A model generated the notes under the pieces. That model did no database searches, was not told the DNA's origin, and saw only the letters and a program-made list of their open reading frames with translations. Positions 17,158-27,240 of a stretch of DNA of 64,000 nucleotides are shown here, piece after piece. The stretch spans positions 1 through 64,000 of the forward strand of contig JBCDBB010000001.1 in assembly GCA_039184415.1 (NCBI GenBank), in the 5' to 3' direction. Origin of the DNA: JANSYP01 sp039184415 (GTDB lineage: Bacteria; Pseudomonadota; Alphaproteobacteria; Rhodobacterales; Rhodobacteraceae). A program made the position numbers and the translations under genes. How positions within the stretch are numbered: the stretch's first letter is position 1; every line of letters starts with the position of its first letter.

Positions 17158-18336
17158 GTGAGAGCTATTGCCGGATTGATTGGCGGATTTCTGATTTCGG
17201 CCTGGCTTGTCGCAGCACAGGCCAGCGAACCTTGGGCAGTCGAAAAACCTTCCGAACAGCCAGAGCTTTTTCCGGGTGAGGAAATGCTCCTGACCAACGG
17301 AACTGAGACCTTGAACTATTTCAAGGCGGGAGAGCCCGGTAAGCCGCTGGTCATCTTTGTGCCAGGCGGATTTCATCTGGCCCGTGTCGCCTATGGTTAT
17401 CCGGGCGGGAACGAACGGGACTTTCTCGCGCATTGGCTCGCCGAAGCGGGCTATTCCTTCCTCGGGGCGTCCTATCCGACCGGCAACGAGGTCTACTCGA
17501 AGGCCTATCCGGCTTTCTCGATCAGGGACTGGGGCAACCAGGTGGCGGCCGTGGCCAAGCATTATGTGGATCAGCACGGTCTCTCCGGTGACGTGATCGT
17601 ACTGGGCTGGAGCGCGGGCGGCCAGATCGCGCAGTCGGTCTATGAGGCATCACAGGCGATTGGGCTCCGCATGAGCCTCTATGTCTCAATTGCCTCGACA
17701 CCACCCATCCCCCTCCTCTTGGCGGCTCCAGGCGCAATCTCCAAGGCTGAGAACGGATTGTCCGCCGCGCCGCAGTTTTACGACCTTTTCAAGAAATATG
17801 TCGACGCGCAGGACCAGTTGAACGGCCACGAGATCATGCCGTGGTCCAGCTTCGAAGCAGATGTTCTGGGCGACATTCCCGTTGCTCTGAACGCGATCAT
17901 GATCGCCTCTCGCTACGAAAACGGTGAGTTTGTCGAGGACCTTGAATGGTCTTTGGCCGACACGGGCGCTTTGAAGATGACCGATTTCCCGTTTGCGGTG
18001 ACCATTTCCGGGACCAAGGTGCTCGACAATGACCACGCCCTCACAGACCGCGGCAACTGGGGTCTCTATCAGGTCCAGCATCTTTATCGGAACCTCGTTC
18101 TTCCGGTTCTGTCCAAGTCCGAGGACATAGATCCGGCCGCTTGGCAGCAGCTCATGGACCGGATGAACTATGCCACCTCCGGCGCGCTCAATGCGCGCGT
18201 GCCAGGTAACCATTTCTTCTGGTATGGCGAAGTTGGAGCCCGCGAAACCGTTCAACAACTGGACATGCTGATCCTGCGCGCGGAGAATTTGCAGGACGAT
18301 ATCCGCAAAGCCCTCAGCACAGTGAAGGCCGAGTAA
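17158..18336 (+). CDS. Secreted alpha/beta hydrolase
   Basis: About 392 residues. The GTG at 17158 has GGGAGG five bases upstream; the adjacent GTG at 17155 is also possible. A signal peptide (AGLIGGFLISAWLVAAQASE) leads into an alpha/beta hydrolase fold: VIFVPGGFHLA is the likely oxyanion loop, GWSAGG carries the nucleophile Ser near residue 152, and PGNHFFWYG may supply the catalytic His. It probably cleaves an ester or similar bond outside the cytoplasm. It is followed after 74 bases by the AtuA/DUF4387 pair on the same strand, which suggests one operon and a shared substrate. The substrate is unknown. Confidence 0.8.
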   Translation: MRAIAGLIGGFLISAWLVAAQASEPWAVEKPSEQPELFPGEEMLLTNGTETLNYFKAGEPGKPLVIFVPGGFHLARVAYGYPGGNERDFLAHWLAEAGYSFLGASYPTGNEVYSKAYPAFSIRDWGNQVAAVAKHYVDQHGLSGDVIVLGWSAGGQIAQSVYEASQAIGLRMSLYVSIASTPPIPLLLAAPGAISKAENGLSAAPQFYDLFKKYVDAQDQLNGHEIMPWSSFEADVLGDIPVALNAIMIASRYENGEFVEDLEWSLADTGALKMTDFPFAVTISGTKVLDNDHALTDRGNWGLYQVQHLYRNLVLPVLSKSEDIDPAAWQQLMDRMNYATSGALNARVPGNHFFWYGEVGARETVQQLDMLILRAENLQDDIRKALSTVKAE

Positions 18337-18410
18337 GGCCACAGAGTGTTCCGAGCACGCATTCAGACAATCCAGAGCACCAGAGCGCGGCACTTCTTTG
18401 GGGGAGAGAG

Positions 18411-19760
18411 ATGACGAGAGTTCTTATACCGTCAGGAGCGCTTGGTCTGACCTTTGACCGCGACGCCTTGATGGAAGGGATCGCGAATAGTCCGGACATC
18501 ATAGCGATAGACGGCGGCTCCACCGATAGCGGCCCCGCGTATCTCGGCGCGGGCGTCTCAAAATACTCGCGCTCCTCGATCAAGGATGAATGGCGCACGC
18601 TCGTGATGGCGCGCGAACAGGCCGGTGTTCCCCTTGTCGTGGGGACCGCAGGCACCTGCGGAAGCGACGCCTCGGTCGACTGGATGTTCGACATAACCCA
18701 AGAGATCGCCAAGGAAGAAGGTCTCTCGCTTGAGGTCGCGCTGATCTATTCTGGACAGTCGAACGAAAAAATCGCGCAGGCCCTGAACGAGGGAAGGGTT
18801 CACCCCCTGCCCGGCGCGCCAGAGATTGACACGCAAATCATCCAGGACTGCTCAAACATTGTTGCACTCGCTGGTGCAGAGCAAATCCAGGCGGGCATCC
18901 AAACGGGCGCAGACATCATCATTTCGGGAAGGACGACGGATACCGCTAACATCGGGGCGCTACCCCTTTTGCGCGGGGATCATCCTGGTGCCGTTTGGCA
19001 TGGAGCGAAAGTGGGCGAATGCGGTGCGATCGCCACGAGCAATCCGGCCTCGGGCGTCATTCAGATCGACTTCGACAGAAGCGGGTTCACCATTGCGCCC
19101 CTTTCAAAGAACGCACGCGCGACCACCTTCAGCGTGTCGGCCCACATGCTCTATGAAAACGCTGACCCGTTTGTCCTTCATGAGCCGGGCGGCAACCTTG
19201 ATGTGAGAGGGTCGACCTACCATCAAGTCGACGAGCGGACTGTCCGTGTCGAGGGGTCGGAGTGGAAACCCGGCCCCTATACGGTGAAGCTCGAAGGCGC
19301 ACGCTTGGCCGGTTATCAGGCGGTCAGCATGGTGCAGCTGCGCGATCCTCGCTATGTCCGGCAGGCGCGCGCTTGGGCCGACAGTATCAAAGCCCTTTGC
19401 ATCGACGAGGTTTCAAGAAAACTGTCCTTGCTCCCTGGCGCTTTCGACATCGAGTTTCGCCTGATTGGGATCGACGCCGTGTTGGGGCCATTGGAGACGC
19501 ATGTCAGTCATGCTCACGAGATCGGCGTGATGGTGATCTCGATCGCGCCGACGGAGGCGCTGGTGAAGGAGATTGCAAAGATACTGAATCCCTACCTTTT
19601 GCATCATTCGCTCATCGAGAACGAAGCGATGCCGAGCTTTGCGTTTCCTTTCTCTCCGGCCGAGTCAATTCGCGGGCCGCTTTATGAGTTTTGCCTGTAC
19701 CATGTTTTGGAGCTGGACGATCCCATGGACGCGTTCCGGCTGGATCGTCGGAGCATCTGA
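18411..19760 (+). CDS. AtuA-like (DUF1446) protein
   Basis: 449 residues of the DUF1446/acyclic terpene utilisation A family: IAIDGGSTDSGPAYLGAG near the N-terminus, VVGTAGTCGSDASVDWM, IISGRTTDTANIGALP, and HEPGGNLDVRGSTYHQVD. AtuA is needed for growth of Pseudomonas on citronellol and related terpenes. Other members occur in catabolic clusters whose chemistry is not established. The stop is two bases before the DUF4387 start, the usual arrangement for this pair. A GGGGGAGAG ribosome binding site precedes the ATG. Confidence 0.88.
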   Translation: MTRVLIPSGALGLTFDRDALMEGIANSPDIIAIDGGSTDSGPAYLGAGVSKYSRSSIKDEWRTLVMAREQAGVPLVVGTAGTCGSDASVDWMFDITQEIAKEEGLSLEVALIYSGQSNEKIAQALNEGRVHPLPGAPEIDTQIIQDCSNIVALAGAEQIQAGIQTGADIIISGRTTDTANIGALPLLRGDHPGAVWHGAKVGECGAIATSNPASGVIQIDFDRSGFTIAPLSKNARATTFSVSAHMLYENADPFVLHEPGGNLDVRGSTYHQVDERTVRVEGSEWKPGPYTVKLEGARLAGYQAVSMVQLRDPRYVRQARAWADSIKALCIDEVSRKLSLLPGAFDIEFRLIGIDAVLGPLETHVSHAHEIGVMVISIAPTEALVKEIAKILNPYLLHHSLIENEAMPSFAFPFSPAESIRGPLYEFCLYHVLELDDPMDAFRLDRRSI

Positions 19761-19761
19761 A

Positions 19762-20076
19762 ATGGCTGCACTTTCGGAAGTCACTGAGAAAATTCGCTCG
19801 AAGAATGCAGGTCCCTTTTGGCTTACGATCGACATCTTTTGCGGCTCGGCTGAACGCTACGATCATGTCGTGCAGAACCTGCCGAATACGGTCGTCGCGC
19901 AAGCTCTGGGTGTCAGCCTCGAAGATGTAAAACGTTTTGAAGTGGCGGACCTGAATGTCCTCAAGTTCTCAATGCCGCGCCCGACGATCCAGGGCTCCCG
20001 GCTTGATCGGGACATGCATGGCGCGCAATGGGCGGTCCTCATTCAGGAACTGGAGATCGCAAGCGAAGCAGGCTGA
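19762..20076 (+). CDS. DUF4387 protein, partner of the AtuA-like protein
   Basis: 104 residues: a start at MAALSEVTEKIRSKNAGPFW, then TIDIFCGSAERYDHVV, MPRPTIQGSRLDRDMHGAQW near the C-terminus. DUF4387 occurs alone next to, or fused to, DUF1446 proteins, and here it starts two bases after that gene ends, so the two are very probably subunits of one enzyme. The frame can be extended upstream, but that part overlaps the AtuA-like gene and is not family-like. Confidence 0.85.
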   Translation: MAALSEVTEKIRSKNAGPFWLTIDIFCGSAERYDHVVQNLPNTVVAQALGVSLEDVKRFEVADLNVLKFSMPRPTIQGSRLDRDMHGAQWAVLIQELEIASEAG

Positions 20077-20270
20077 GGCTCCTGGCGTGTTACCAGTTTC
20101 CTGGCTGCCAAGTAGAGCAGCAATTGCGGGGAACACGTGTCCATAGGGCCGACCACTTTCAGGGGCCTGGTCTAAGGCGCACTTAGTCGAACCTGACTCG
20201 CGCACGACGTCTCCTGACCGGTTTGCGGCGCCTACCTTTCAAGGACCTGAGTGACATCCCACGTTTTGGC

Positions 20271-20297
20271 GGGGGCGCCTCAAGGCGCCCCCTTTTT
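20271..20297 (+). terminator. Rho-independent terminator
   Basis: GGGGGCGCC, loop TCAA, GGCGCCCCC and TTTTT form a perfect nine-pair stem followed by five T. It is oriented for the hydrolase-AtuA-DUF4387 operon, about 195 bases after its last stop, and faces the end of the RTX gene. Confidence 0.9.
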
Positions 20298-20335
20298 GAC
20301 ATATCGGCACCAGAACCGGTCACCTCAGTCAACGA

Positions 20336-23251
20336 CTAGAACTGGTAGGCGTTGGCCATTTCCTGAGACCAAATGTCGATGGAGGCTTCGATCTCCTCGA
20401 TCGAGCTCGACGAGTGAATGTCATAGCTGTAGAACCACCCGTCGTCTCTGAAGATGTCCATGCGATAGTATGTGTAGCCCCCATCCGTGACTTCGGCGAT
20501 ATCCACGTTGTCCAGGCTCGAGGCGCTGAACACCCCAAGGTCGATCAGGATCCTGTCGCCTTCTTCCGCGCTGAAATCGTGAATTGCCGTGTTAAGTGAA
20601 CCGGTGTTCAGGAAGACGAACGTGTCTGCTCCCGCGCCGCCGTGCATTGCGAGGTCTGACTTCGTATGGATGTTCGCCTGGCGGGAGTTCACGACGAGCA
20701 TGTCATCGCCCACATCGCCGACCATCTGGTGGAATCCAATGACATTTTCAACGAGGATGTCATCGCCATCACCTCCCATCAGCTTCTTGTAAAGGTGCGG
20801 TTGTGAGTCGATCACCATGTAGTCGTCGCCACCGCCGCCATTCAGATCTATGGAACCGTAGCCTGTGACCATCCAGTCAGATCCGTCGGTTCCATGATGG
20901 TTGCCGTGGCTATAGTACGTGGGGGTGCCTCCAGCCGCGTCCTTGATCCGGTCAAGATGCCCAAGACCCCAATCAATAGTTACTTTGCTTTCGTCGAACG
21001 GTTGCCCGTCCGTCTTCACATCGACGATCGTCTCGCCTGTGAGCAGATTGTAGATCCGCACCTGGGTTGGGTCGGAATAGTCGAAGCCGACCTGCGAGTT
21101 TCCTGCCAGATCATACACATTGCCATCGATGATGATGCCGTCGTCATGGGCCTGCCAGTCTTCGATCGTGTTTTGGCCACCGTCGATACGAAAGGTATCC
21201 GCGCCCGCGCCGCCATACATGACGTCGTCGCCGCTGCCGCTGACGATGGTGTCGTTGCCGCCGCCGCCGCGAAGCTCGTCATTGCCGGCGCCGCCGTTCA
21301 GGATGTTGTCCTGTCCGTCGCCGATCAGGATGTCGTCGTAATTGCTGCCGATGACATTCTCGACCTCATAGACATAGTCGCGCCACCGCTCGTCGGTCTT
21401 GCCGTCATACTCGACCCCGTTCACCTCGAAATAGTCGCGGCCGTCCTTCTTGTTCATGTCGACTTTGACGCCCGCGCTGGCATCGTAGTACGCGATGGTG
21501 TCCGACCCGTCGCCACCATAGATGTGGTTGAAGCCGCTGCCGGCAAAGATCAGGTCATCGCCGCCGAAGCCATAGATGGTGTCATCGCCGGCCTTGCTTT
21601 CGATCCCGTCCTGGGTGCCCGGCCGGTAGCCGCCGAGAATGTCGTTGCTGTTGGTCCCGAACATGTAGTCGGCCGTGGCGAGCCCGTATTTCTCGATACC
21701 GCCATAGTTGCCGAGCACGAGGAAGTTGTCGGTGCCCAGATCGTCGAGGCTGCCGTCATTCTCAAATCTCTCGCCCGACCCTTTTCTGACGCCATCCTTG
21801 TTCATGTAGAGCGCCTCGTTGAGGATCTGACGGGCAAAGGCCTCGCGAATGACCGGGTTGTTCCAGTCGAGCGACGGGGGAAAGAACTCCCGCAGGTCGT
21901 CCCAGTAGATGATCGCGATATTGCGCGGCGTGCCCGAGGATTCGTCGTAGATCCGGAAGGCCTCGGCCGAGTTCAGGCCCTGATACTGGGTGGTGATGTG
22001 ATCGATGTTGGTGTCGGAGAGCGGGATGACGATGGTGTCTTCCACCGGATTGAAATCCATCACCTTGATGGCGTTGTTCTGTTGCTTGAACTCCCCGGCC
22101 TCGTCGCCCCCCATTTCCGACAGGCTCTTTGCCATGCCGAAGAAGAGCTTGGTCAGGCCTTTGCCGGGCCCGGGAACGAAGGACCCCATCGCGTTGGCCA
22201 GGTTCCACACCTGATCGGACATGAACGCGTCCCAGCCATTGTTGTCGTTGCCCTGCGGCGGGGGCGTGTTGTTGTCGCCGATGACGAAGACATCGCTTCC
22301 AGACCCGCCGGTCAGCTCATTATGGCCGTTCGCGTCGGTGACATTGCCGGAGTAGAGCCAGTCATCGCCCTCTCCGCCATAGAGCTTGTCGATACCCAAC
22401 CCGCCCCGCAGGACGTCATTGCCCTGGCCGCCATAGAGCAGGTCATCGCCCCAGCCGCCATGGAGCTCGTCATCGCCCTCGCCGCCCAGCAGCGTGTCTT
22501 TGCCCGTGTCGCCATAGAGGACATCATTGCCGGTCCCGCCCTCCAGCCAGTCATCGCCGGCATAGCCATAGAGGATGTCGTTGCCGCCGCCCCCCAGCAG
22601 AATGTCATTATGCGTGTAGACCGCCTTGTCGCCCATACCGTTCCAGGTGAGGGTGCCGAAGCCTTCGATGACATTGTCTTGGTCGTTGCCGACGACCTTG
22701 GTGTAAAACTCTCGATGATACTTACCGGAGTCCCGCTCGATGGGTGAGACCTGGAAGTGGATCTCGTCCTCGGACATCTCGTATGTGCCCCTGGAATAGG
22801 CCCTGGCATCCGCGTAGAATCCTTGGCCTTGATAGACCTTGTCCCTGAAGAGTTCTGTACCGTGTCCTGCCCCGTCCGGGGTCTCGGGCTCATCGGTGAG
22901 GATCGTGTTGGGAGCTGCGTCCTCAGGCGGGATCATGACGGGTGCGATCCCGCCGTCCGTCATGGTGCGAAAGCTGTTCGCCGTGCGCCCGAACAGTCCC
23001 AGCTGTTCGGGCGTCACACCGCCGGCTGCGTCCCCCGCAGAGGTCTCGTCCATGCCATAGGCTTCGGCGTCGTCCGACCCGACCTCGGTCAGGGCGTTGC
23101 CCTTCCGAAAGGGATGCTCGGAAAGCCGGGTCTTGACGGGCCCCGAGGGCTGGTCTGCCTGAACCGCGTCCAGGGCCAGATCACCATCAGGTGTCAGGTA
23201 TGATTCAAGGGGTACGAACAGCGACGAGGCTGAATTACGCAGGTTACTCAT
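20336..23251 (-). CDS. Large RTX-type calcium-binding secreted protein
   Basis: 971 residues, acidic. Blocks of the nonapeptide GGxGxDxLx occur at about residues 220-305 (GGGGNDILYGYAGDDWLEGG, then GGEGDDELHGGWGDDLLYGG), again near 550-600, 640-700 and 790-890. The last block is followed by a C-terminal region with FSAEEGDRILIDLG, typical of type I secretion targets. No signal peptide is present, as expected for such substrates. AGGAG precedes the ATG at good spacing. No toxin, protease or lipase motif was recognised in the N-terminal part. No type I secretion ABC/HlyD genes are adjacent, so export would use a system encoded elsewhere. Confidence 0.88.
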   Translation of the reverse strand: MSNLRNSASSLFVPLESYLTPDGDLALDAVQADQPSGPVKTRLSEHPFRKGNALTEVGSDDAEAYGMDETSAGDAAGGVTPEQLGLFGRTANSFRTMTDGGIAPVMIPPEDAAPNTILTDEPETPDGAGHGTELFRDKVYQGQGFYADARAYSRGTYEMSEDEIHFQVSPIERDSGKYHREFYTKVVGNDQDNVIEGFGTLTWNGMGDKAVYTHNDILLGGGGNDILYGYAGDDWLEGGTGNDVLYGDTGKDTLLGGEGDDELHGGWGDDLLYGGQGNDVLRGGLGIDKLYGGEGDDWLYSGNVTDANGHNELTGGSGSDVFVIGDNNTPPPQGNDNNGWDAFMSDQVWNLANAMGSFVPGPGKGLTKLFFGMAKSLSEMGGDEAGEFKQQNNAIKVMDFNPVEDTIVIPLSDTNIDHITTQYQGLNSAEAFRIYDESSGTPRNIAIIYWDDLREFFPPSLDWNNPVIREAFARQILNEALYMNKDGVRKGSGERFENDGSLDDLGTDNFLVLGNYGGIEKYGLATADYMFGTNSNDILGGYRPGTQDGIESKAGDDTIYGFGGDDLIFAGSGFNHIYGGDGSDTIAYYDASAGVKVDMNKKDGRDYFEVNGVEYDGKTDERWRDYVYEVENVIGSNYDDILIGDGQDNILNGGAGNDELRGGGGNDTIVSGSGDDVMYGGAGADTFRIDGGQNTIEDWQAHDDGIIIDGNVYDLAGNSQVGFDYSDPTQVRIYNLLTGETIVDVKTDGQPFDESKVTIDWGLGHLDRIKDAAGGTPTYYSHGNHHGTDGSDWMVTGYGSIDLNGGGGDDYMVIDSQPHLYKKLMGGDGDDILVENVIGFHQMVGDVGDDMLVVNSRQANIHTKSDLAMHGGAGADTFVFLNTGSLNTAIHDFSAEEGDRILIDLGVFSASSLDNVDIAEVTDGGYTYYRMDIFRDDGWFYSYDIHSSSSIEEIEASIDIWSQEMANAYQF

Positions 23252-23935
23252 AACGAACTTACTCCTATTGCCGTAGCGTAAAGTTATGTTAATACTGAAT
23301 AAAATGGAGCCCCAACCAGGGCGTCCTTACAGCTTCAGGTGGATAAGTGATGGCGGCAACGCAAGTGTGAAATCTGTCACAAAAATTTCATTCCTACGTC
23401 TTTGGACGGTCTCTGAGCGGCAGATGACATCGAGGTTCAGGGCGCGCGCGGCGACCAGATTTTCACTTGTTGCGCAAATCTGTGTCACTTGGGGCCTCGC
23501 GCATTGCTGTACAGGTCCTGTGCGCAACCGCGCGATGGCGAAACCTATATCCGGCATCCCGCCGAGGCACATCCGGAACACCGCCGAGGTGCGACAGGAT
23601 GTGCCAAATGCGCGCCAAAAAACAGATCATTGAAACGTGAAGCCCGCACCGTCCGCAAAGTCCAACCGTTCTGCACAACTCCATTAGAAACTCATACAAA
23701 ACAGTGCATTGCGCATGCGACCCATTTGCAGAATGCGGGTGTACCGGAAACATGCAACCCAACGGATGACAGGCCGAGACACGCGGTTGGGGCCATTCTG
23801 GACTATGGAGTCCGATCGAACTTCCACCACCTCGAGCACCTCTTAACGCTGTGTCGCGCATCCACCTGTGATTGCGTGGCGCGCGTCGAACCAAGCCGAG
23901 AGCGGACGGTGCGCAGCTTGGTCCGGTGCCACGTC
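23252..23935. other. 684-base gene-free stretch between the two large secreted-protein genes
   Basis: The left end is AT-rich (TTATGTTAATACTG on the plus strand, 23285-23298) and probably holds the RTX gene promoter. No conserved frame, RNA or repeat was recognised in the rest. Several open stretches exist but have no protein-like features. Confidence 0.4.
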
Positions 23936-26641
23936 TTACGCCATCTCGTAGCCGAGATCGGTCAGCGCCGCGACAAGCGTGCTGCCGGGATCCAGAATAG
24001 GGTTCCAGTCCGGGGCCGTCAGGTTGGCCGCGGAAAGATCCTCCGCCTGCACGCCTTCGATGACGACGAAGTCTCCGCCATTGCCCAGAACCTCGAACAC
24101 CAGGTCGCCTTGCTCTTCGCTGACGCCAAGCTGGCCCTCAGCGAGGGTCCCGAAATCGAATGTATCCTCGGCGGGGTTGAAGCCCGTGATGGTCGTGGTG
24201 CTGCCGTAGCTCCAACTGATGGTATAATTGTCCCCCGCACCATCGACGAAGGCCACGACATCGCCGCCGCCCGGTATGCTGCCGGATCCGCCACCGGTCT
24301 GGCCGCCGTCCGAACCGCCGCTTTGGTTGCCGCCGTCGCTGTCACCGCCCTCGTAGATGCTGCCGGTCATGTCTCCGGTCCGGGTCTGGAACCCATCCGT
24401 CGTTGCCCCTGCCGGCGCCGCAGGCGTCAGCAGCATGGTCCGGTTGACAAGGGTCACATCGTTCTGGTCAAAGCCGAAAGGCGTCTCGAGATTGTCCTCC
24501 ATCACCTGGTCGAAATGGAACTCTACCAGCCCCGGGACCAGCTCCGCTTTAGTGACCCCGGTGAAGGTAAAGCTCTGCCCGGTGGGCAGCGACGCGATGA
24601 CGAGCCCTTCTGCGCTGTCCTCGACCGTCAGCCGCTCGCGCGTGCCGAAAAAGAGAAAGCTGATCTTCATCGAAGTCGGATCGAACCCGTCAATGACCTC
24701 GTGCTGCCCGTACTCGTGGCTTCGGATATAGACTGTGTCAGTGTCCCGAGGCCCGATCCCTTGCTCCCAGGACACCACGGCACCCATGTCCTGACGGAAA
24801 TGCTCGTTGCCGACGGTCCCGAAATTCCCGATGGACACGTCCTGATAGCTCACGCCCTGAACGATCTGCGCCGCATCCGACCAGGGGCTGTCGATGACGA
24901 TCTCACCGGCTTCGGACTTGGTCACGATCATGCCGTGCACCGACGTGCCGCCGAAATCGAGCGCATCCCTGGCCGGGTCAAAGCCTGTGATGTCATCGGC
25001 ATTACTGTCAGCGATGTACCTGATCCCGCCGGCATCGGTCGCTCCGCTTGTGGCCGGCGGGTTCGAGCCGTCGCTGTCATAGCTCAGCGTGTAGCCTTCG
25101 CCCTCGCCCGGCGTGACGATCACCGCGCCGAGCGCCGCGGCGATCTCATTCTGCACCCCCTGATTGGGGGAGGTGATGTTGGCAAGCGTCAGATCGGCAA
25201 GGCCAAAGCCCGTGAACACGATCTGCTTCGTGACGCTCCCATCCGTGATCACGATCCGCACGGTTTGGCCGAGCGCATCGCCGCTCTCTTCGAAGATCAC
25301 GAAGTCTTCGGCCATGACATCGGCACCAATCTCGATCATGTCGCCCATGCCCGGCAGGAACCCGTCGATGATCTGCCCGGGCGTCGCGAGGTCGATCGTC
25401 ACATGCTGGTGCGTGTGACCGGAGCCATGGCCGCTTCCATGATCACCGCCATGGTCGCCGCTGCCGTCACCGCCGCCACCACCACCGGTCATGCCCCCGT
25501 CACCTGTCCCGTCAGAAGGATCATCGCCGGTATCCGCGGGCGCGCCGCCGACCAGCGCGAGGATCTCTGCAGCGGCGGTCGTGTCCTGGATGGTGAAATT
25601 GGCCGCCGACAGATCAGCGAGTGTCACGCCGGACAGGGTGGTGCTCTGGTTGTTGGAGGGCAGCGCAAAGACCACGCCCGCCGCGGTTTCGGTCACGTCG
25701 AGGAAGTCCGCTCCGATCCAATCGACGAAGATCGTATCCGTCGCCGGATCGAAATCAGAAATAACCGCGTCGGTCCCCCAACTCCATGTGATGACCACAT
25801 CCGCGGTGGCCTTGGTTGCGTCGGCGGTGCCGGTGCCCGGATCGTCTTGCGGCGCGCCGCCGCCTGCGTCCGGGGTTCCACTGGTGCCGCCTCCGGTATC
25901 CCCGCCGGGGATACCGAGACCTTCATCGCCGGTCTTGCGATCCTCGTAAAAGGCGATCGCCTCATCGACCGTGGGCGCATCGTAGCCGCCATACTCCTCA
26001 ATATAGCGCAGGATCGAGGTGCCGTTCTCGTCCGTCGACGCGCCGCCGCCCAGCAGCAGGGTCGCTGTGCCATAGGCGCCGCGCAGGTGGGCAGCGGCCA
26101 TGATCCCGGTGATCGACAGCTCCACCGAGACGGTGCTGCCATCAACGTCCGTGTAGGTGAAGGTCTCGCCAATGAAGTCGTCCAGGCTCAGCCCCTGATA
26201 GCCGAGCTGGGTTTCGATGATCTGCAGATTGAAGCCGAAAGCCTCCTGGATGGCGATCTCCTGCTTCTCCTTGGTCATGAAGTCTTCAAGCGAATTGACG
26301 CCGTTCTTGCCGGTCCAAGTGCCGTCCCAGCGATTGATGGTGTCGCCGCCGAGATAGTAGAAATCATCGTCGTAGTAGCCGAGATCGATGAGAAGTGCCT
26401 CGCCGAACTGGTAGCCCACAAAGCCCAGCCAGTTGGTCGAGCGGTAGGACATCGCGTCCCATTCGCTGTCGCTGAGATCGCCCCAGCTGCTGGCGCCGGG
26501 AAAGAAGTCCCCGACCGGCCCGCCGGCCCATTGGTCAAGCTGCCAATCCTGAATGATACCCTCTTCATAACGCTCTCGGTCCCAGCCGGATTCGAACGCG
26601 CGGAGCGCATCGCGAAGTGCGTTATAGTTTCCTTTAGACAT
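23936..26641 (-). CDS. Secreted protein with lysozyme-like N-terminus and repeated beta domains
   Basis: About 901 residues. The start MSKGNYNALRDALRAFESGW at 26641 has GAGGA six bases upstream; ATG codons at 26653 and 26668 lack a good site. Residues 1-220 resemble a lysozyme/transglycosylase-like module found in secreted proteins of this group (STNWLGFVGYQFGEALLIDL, GTWTGKNGVNSLEDFM, GIMAAAHLRGAYG). Gly/Asp-rich linkers then separate about five beta units, each with a core like ISDFDPATDTIFVDW, GVTLADLSAANFTI or ITGFNPAEDTFDFG. These units resemble end domains of proteins exported by type I systems. The function could be cell-wall or polysaccharide binding or cleavage, but this is an inference. 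Confidence 0.72.
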   Translation of the reverse strand: MSKGNYNALRDALRAFESGWDRERYEEGIIQDWQLDQWAGGPVGDFFPGASSWGDLSDSEWDAMSYRSTNWLGFVGYQFGEALLIDLGYYDDDFYYLGGDTINRWDGTWTGKNGVNSLEDFMTKEKQEIAIQEAFGFNLQIIETQLGYQGLSLDDFIGETFTYTDVDGSTVSVELSITGIMAAAHLRGAYGTATLLLGGGASTDENGTSILRYIEEYGGYDAPTVDEAIAFYEDRKTGDEGLGIPGGDTGGGTSGTPDAGGGAPQDDPGTGTADATKATADVVITWSWGTDAVISDFDPATDTIFVDWIGADFLDVTETAAGVVFALPSNNQSTTLSGVTLADLSAANFTIQDTTAAAEILALVGGAPADTGDDPSDGTGDGGMTGGGGGGDGSGDHGGDHGSGHGSGHTHQHVTIDLATPGQIIDGFLPGMGDMIEIGADVMAEDFVIFEESGDALGQTVRIVITDGSVTKQIVFTGFGLADLTLANITSPNQGVQNEIAAALGAVIVTPGEGEGYTLSYDSDGSNPPATSGATDAGGIRYIADSNADDITGFDPARDALDFGGTSVHGMIVTKSEAGEIVIDSPWSDAAQIVQGVSYQDVSIGNFGTVGNEHFRQDMGAVVSWEQGIGPRDTDTVYIRSHEYGQHEVIDGFDPTSMKISFLFFGTRERLTVEDSAEGLVIASLPTGQSFTFTGVTKAELVPGLVEFHFDQVMEDNLETPFGFDQNDVTLVNRTMLLTPAAPAGATTDGFQTRTGDMTGSIYEGGDSDGGNQSGGSDGGQTGGGSGSIPGGGDVVAFVDGAGDNYTISWSYGSTTTITGFNPAEDTFDFGTLAEGQLGVSEEQGDLVFEVLGNGGDFVVIEGVQAEDLSAANLTAPDWNPILDPGSTLVAALTDLGYEMA

Positions 26642-27008
26642 CCAATTCCTCATTTCGTCTGTGCTCATGGCTCGGCCATTCGGTCCCGCACAAAACGGTC
26701 CCGGGCAGAAAGCACCGCGTCAGGAAAGAATGGTCAAAACACGCTTTGATTGCCGTAGGGTCATCCGCGAGAAATCGCTAACCATCTGGTTCACAGGCAT
26801 AAAATTGCTGATCGCAAAGTCGCTGAGCGCGAAATTGCCGAACCGCGAACGATGTGCCTAAGTGCGTCTTCACGTGCTTTTTTCACGCATCTTCAGGCTA
26901 TCGGAAACTGAGCCTTTGTATCAGATGAGAGATGCCACACTCAAAACCTGCCATTTGTTAAGCTGGTCAAGAAAACGAAATTTAGTGGGTGGTTGCTAAG
27001 CTCGGAGC
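26642..27008. other. Gene-free stretch upstream of the lysozyme-like gene
   Basis: The right part (26860-27000) is relatively AT-rich for this genome and runs up to the transposase relic. It presumably holds the promoter of the minus-strand gene. No frame or RNA was recognised. Confidence 0.35.
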
Positions 27009-27240
27009 TCATAGCCAATAGATGACGAAAGCTGTGAGAGCGATGGGTGACAGGAGAACCTTCGGGCATCAGTGGTATCGCGTTGCGACCCTACGCCAAT
27101 CCTTGAGCCTGCCGAACATGATCTCAATCCGGTTACGGCGCTTGTCGTAGCGGACGGTTGTCCTACGCTGCTTCCTGCCCGGGATGCAGGCCCGTATGCC
27201 TTTGTATTTCAACGCTTCCCGGAACCAATCTGCGGCATAG

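Noticed and set aside
20894..22747. A 617-codon plus-strand frame over the RTX gene
   Set aside because: The Val/Ala/Asp repeats are just the complement of the Gly-Asp RTX codons.
23489..26749. A 1086-codon open frame on the plus strand
   Set aside because: It is antisense to the lysozyme-like secreted protein, whose frame has domains, a start and a ribosome binding site. The plus-strand translation is low-complexity and typical of a shadow frame in GC-rich DNA.
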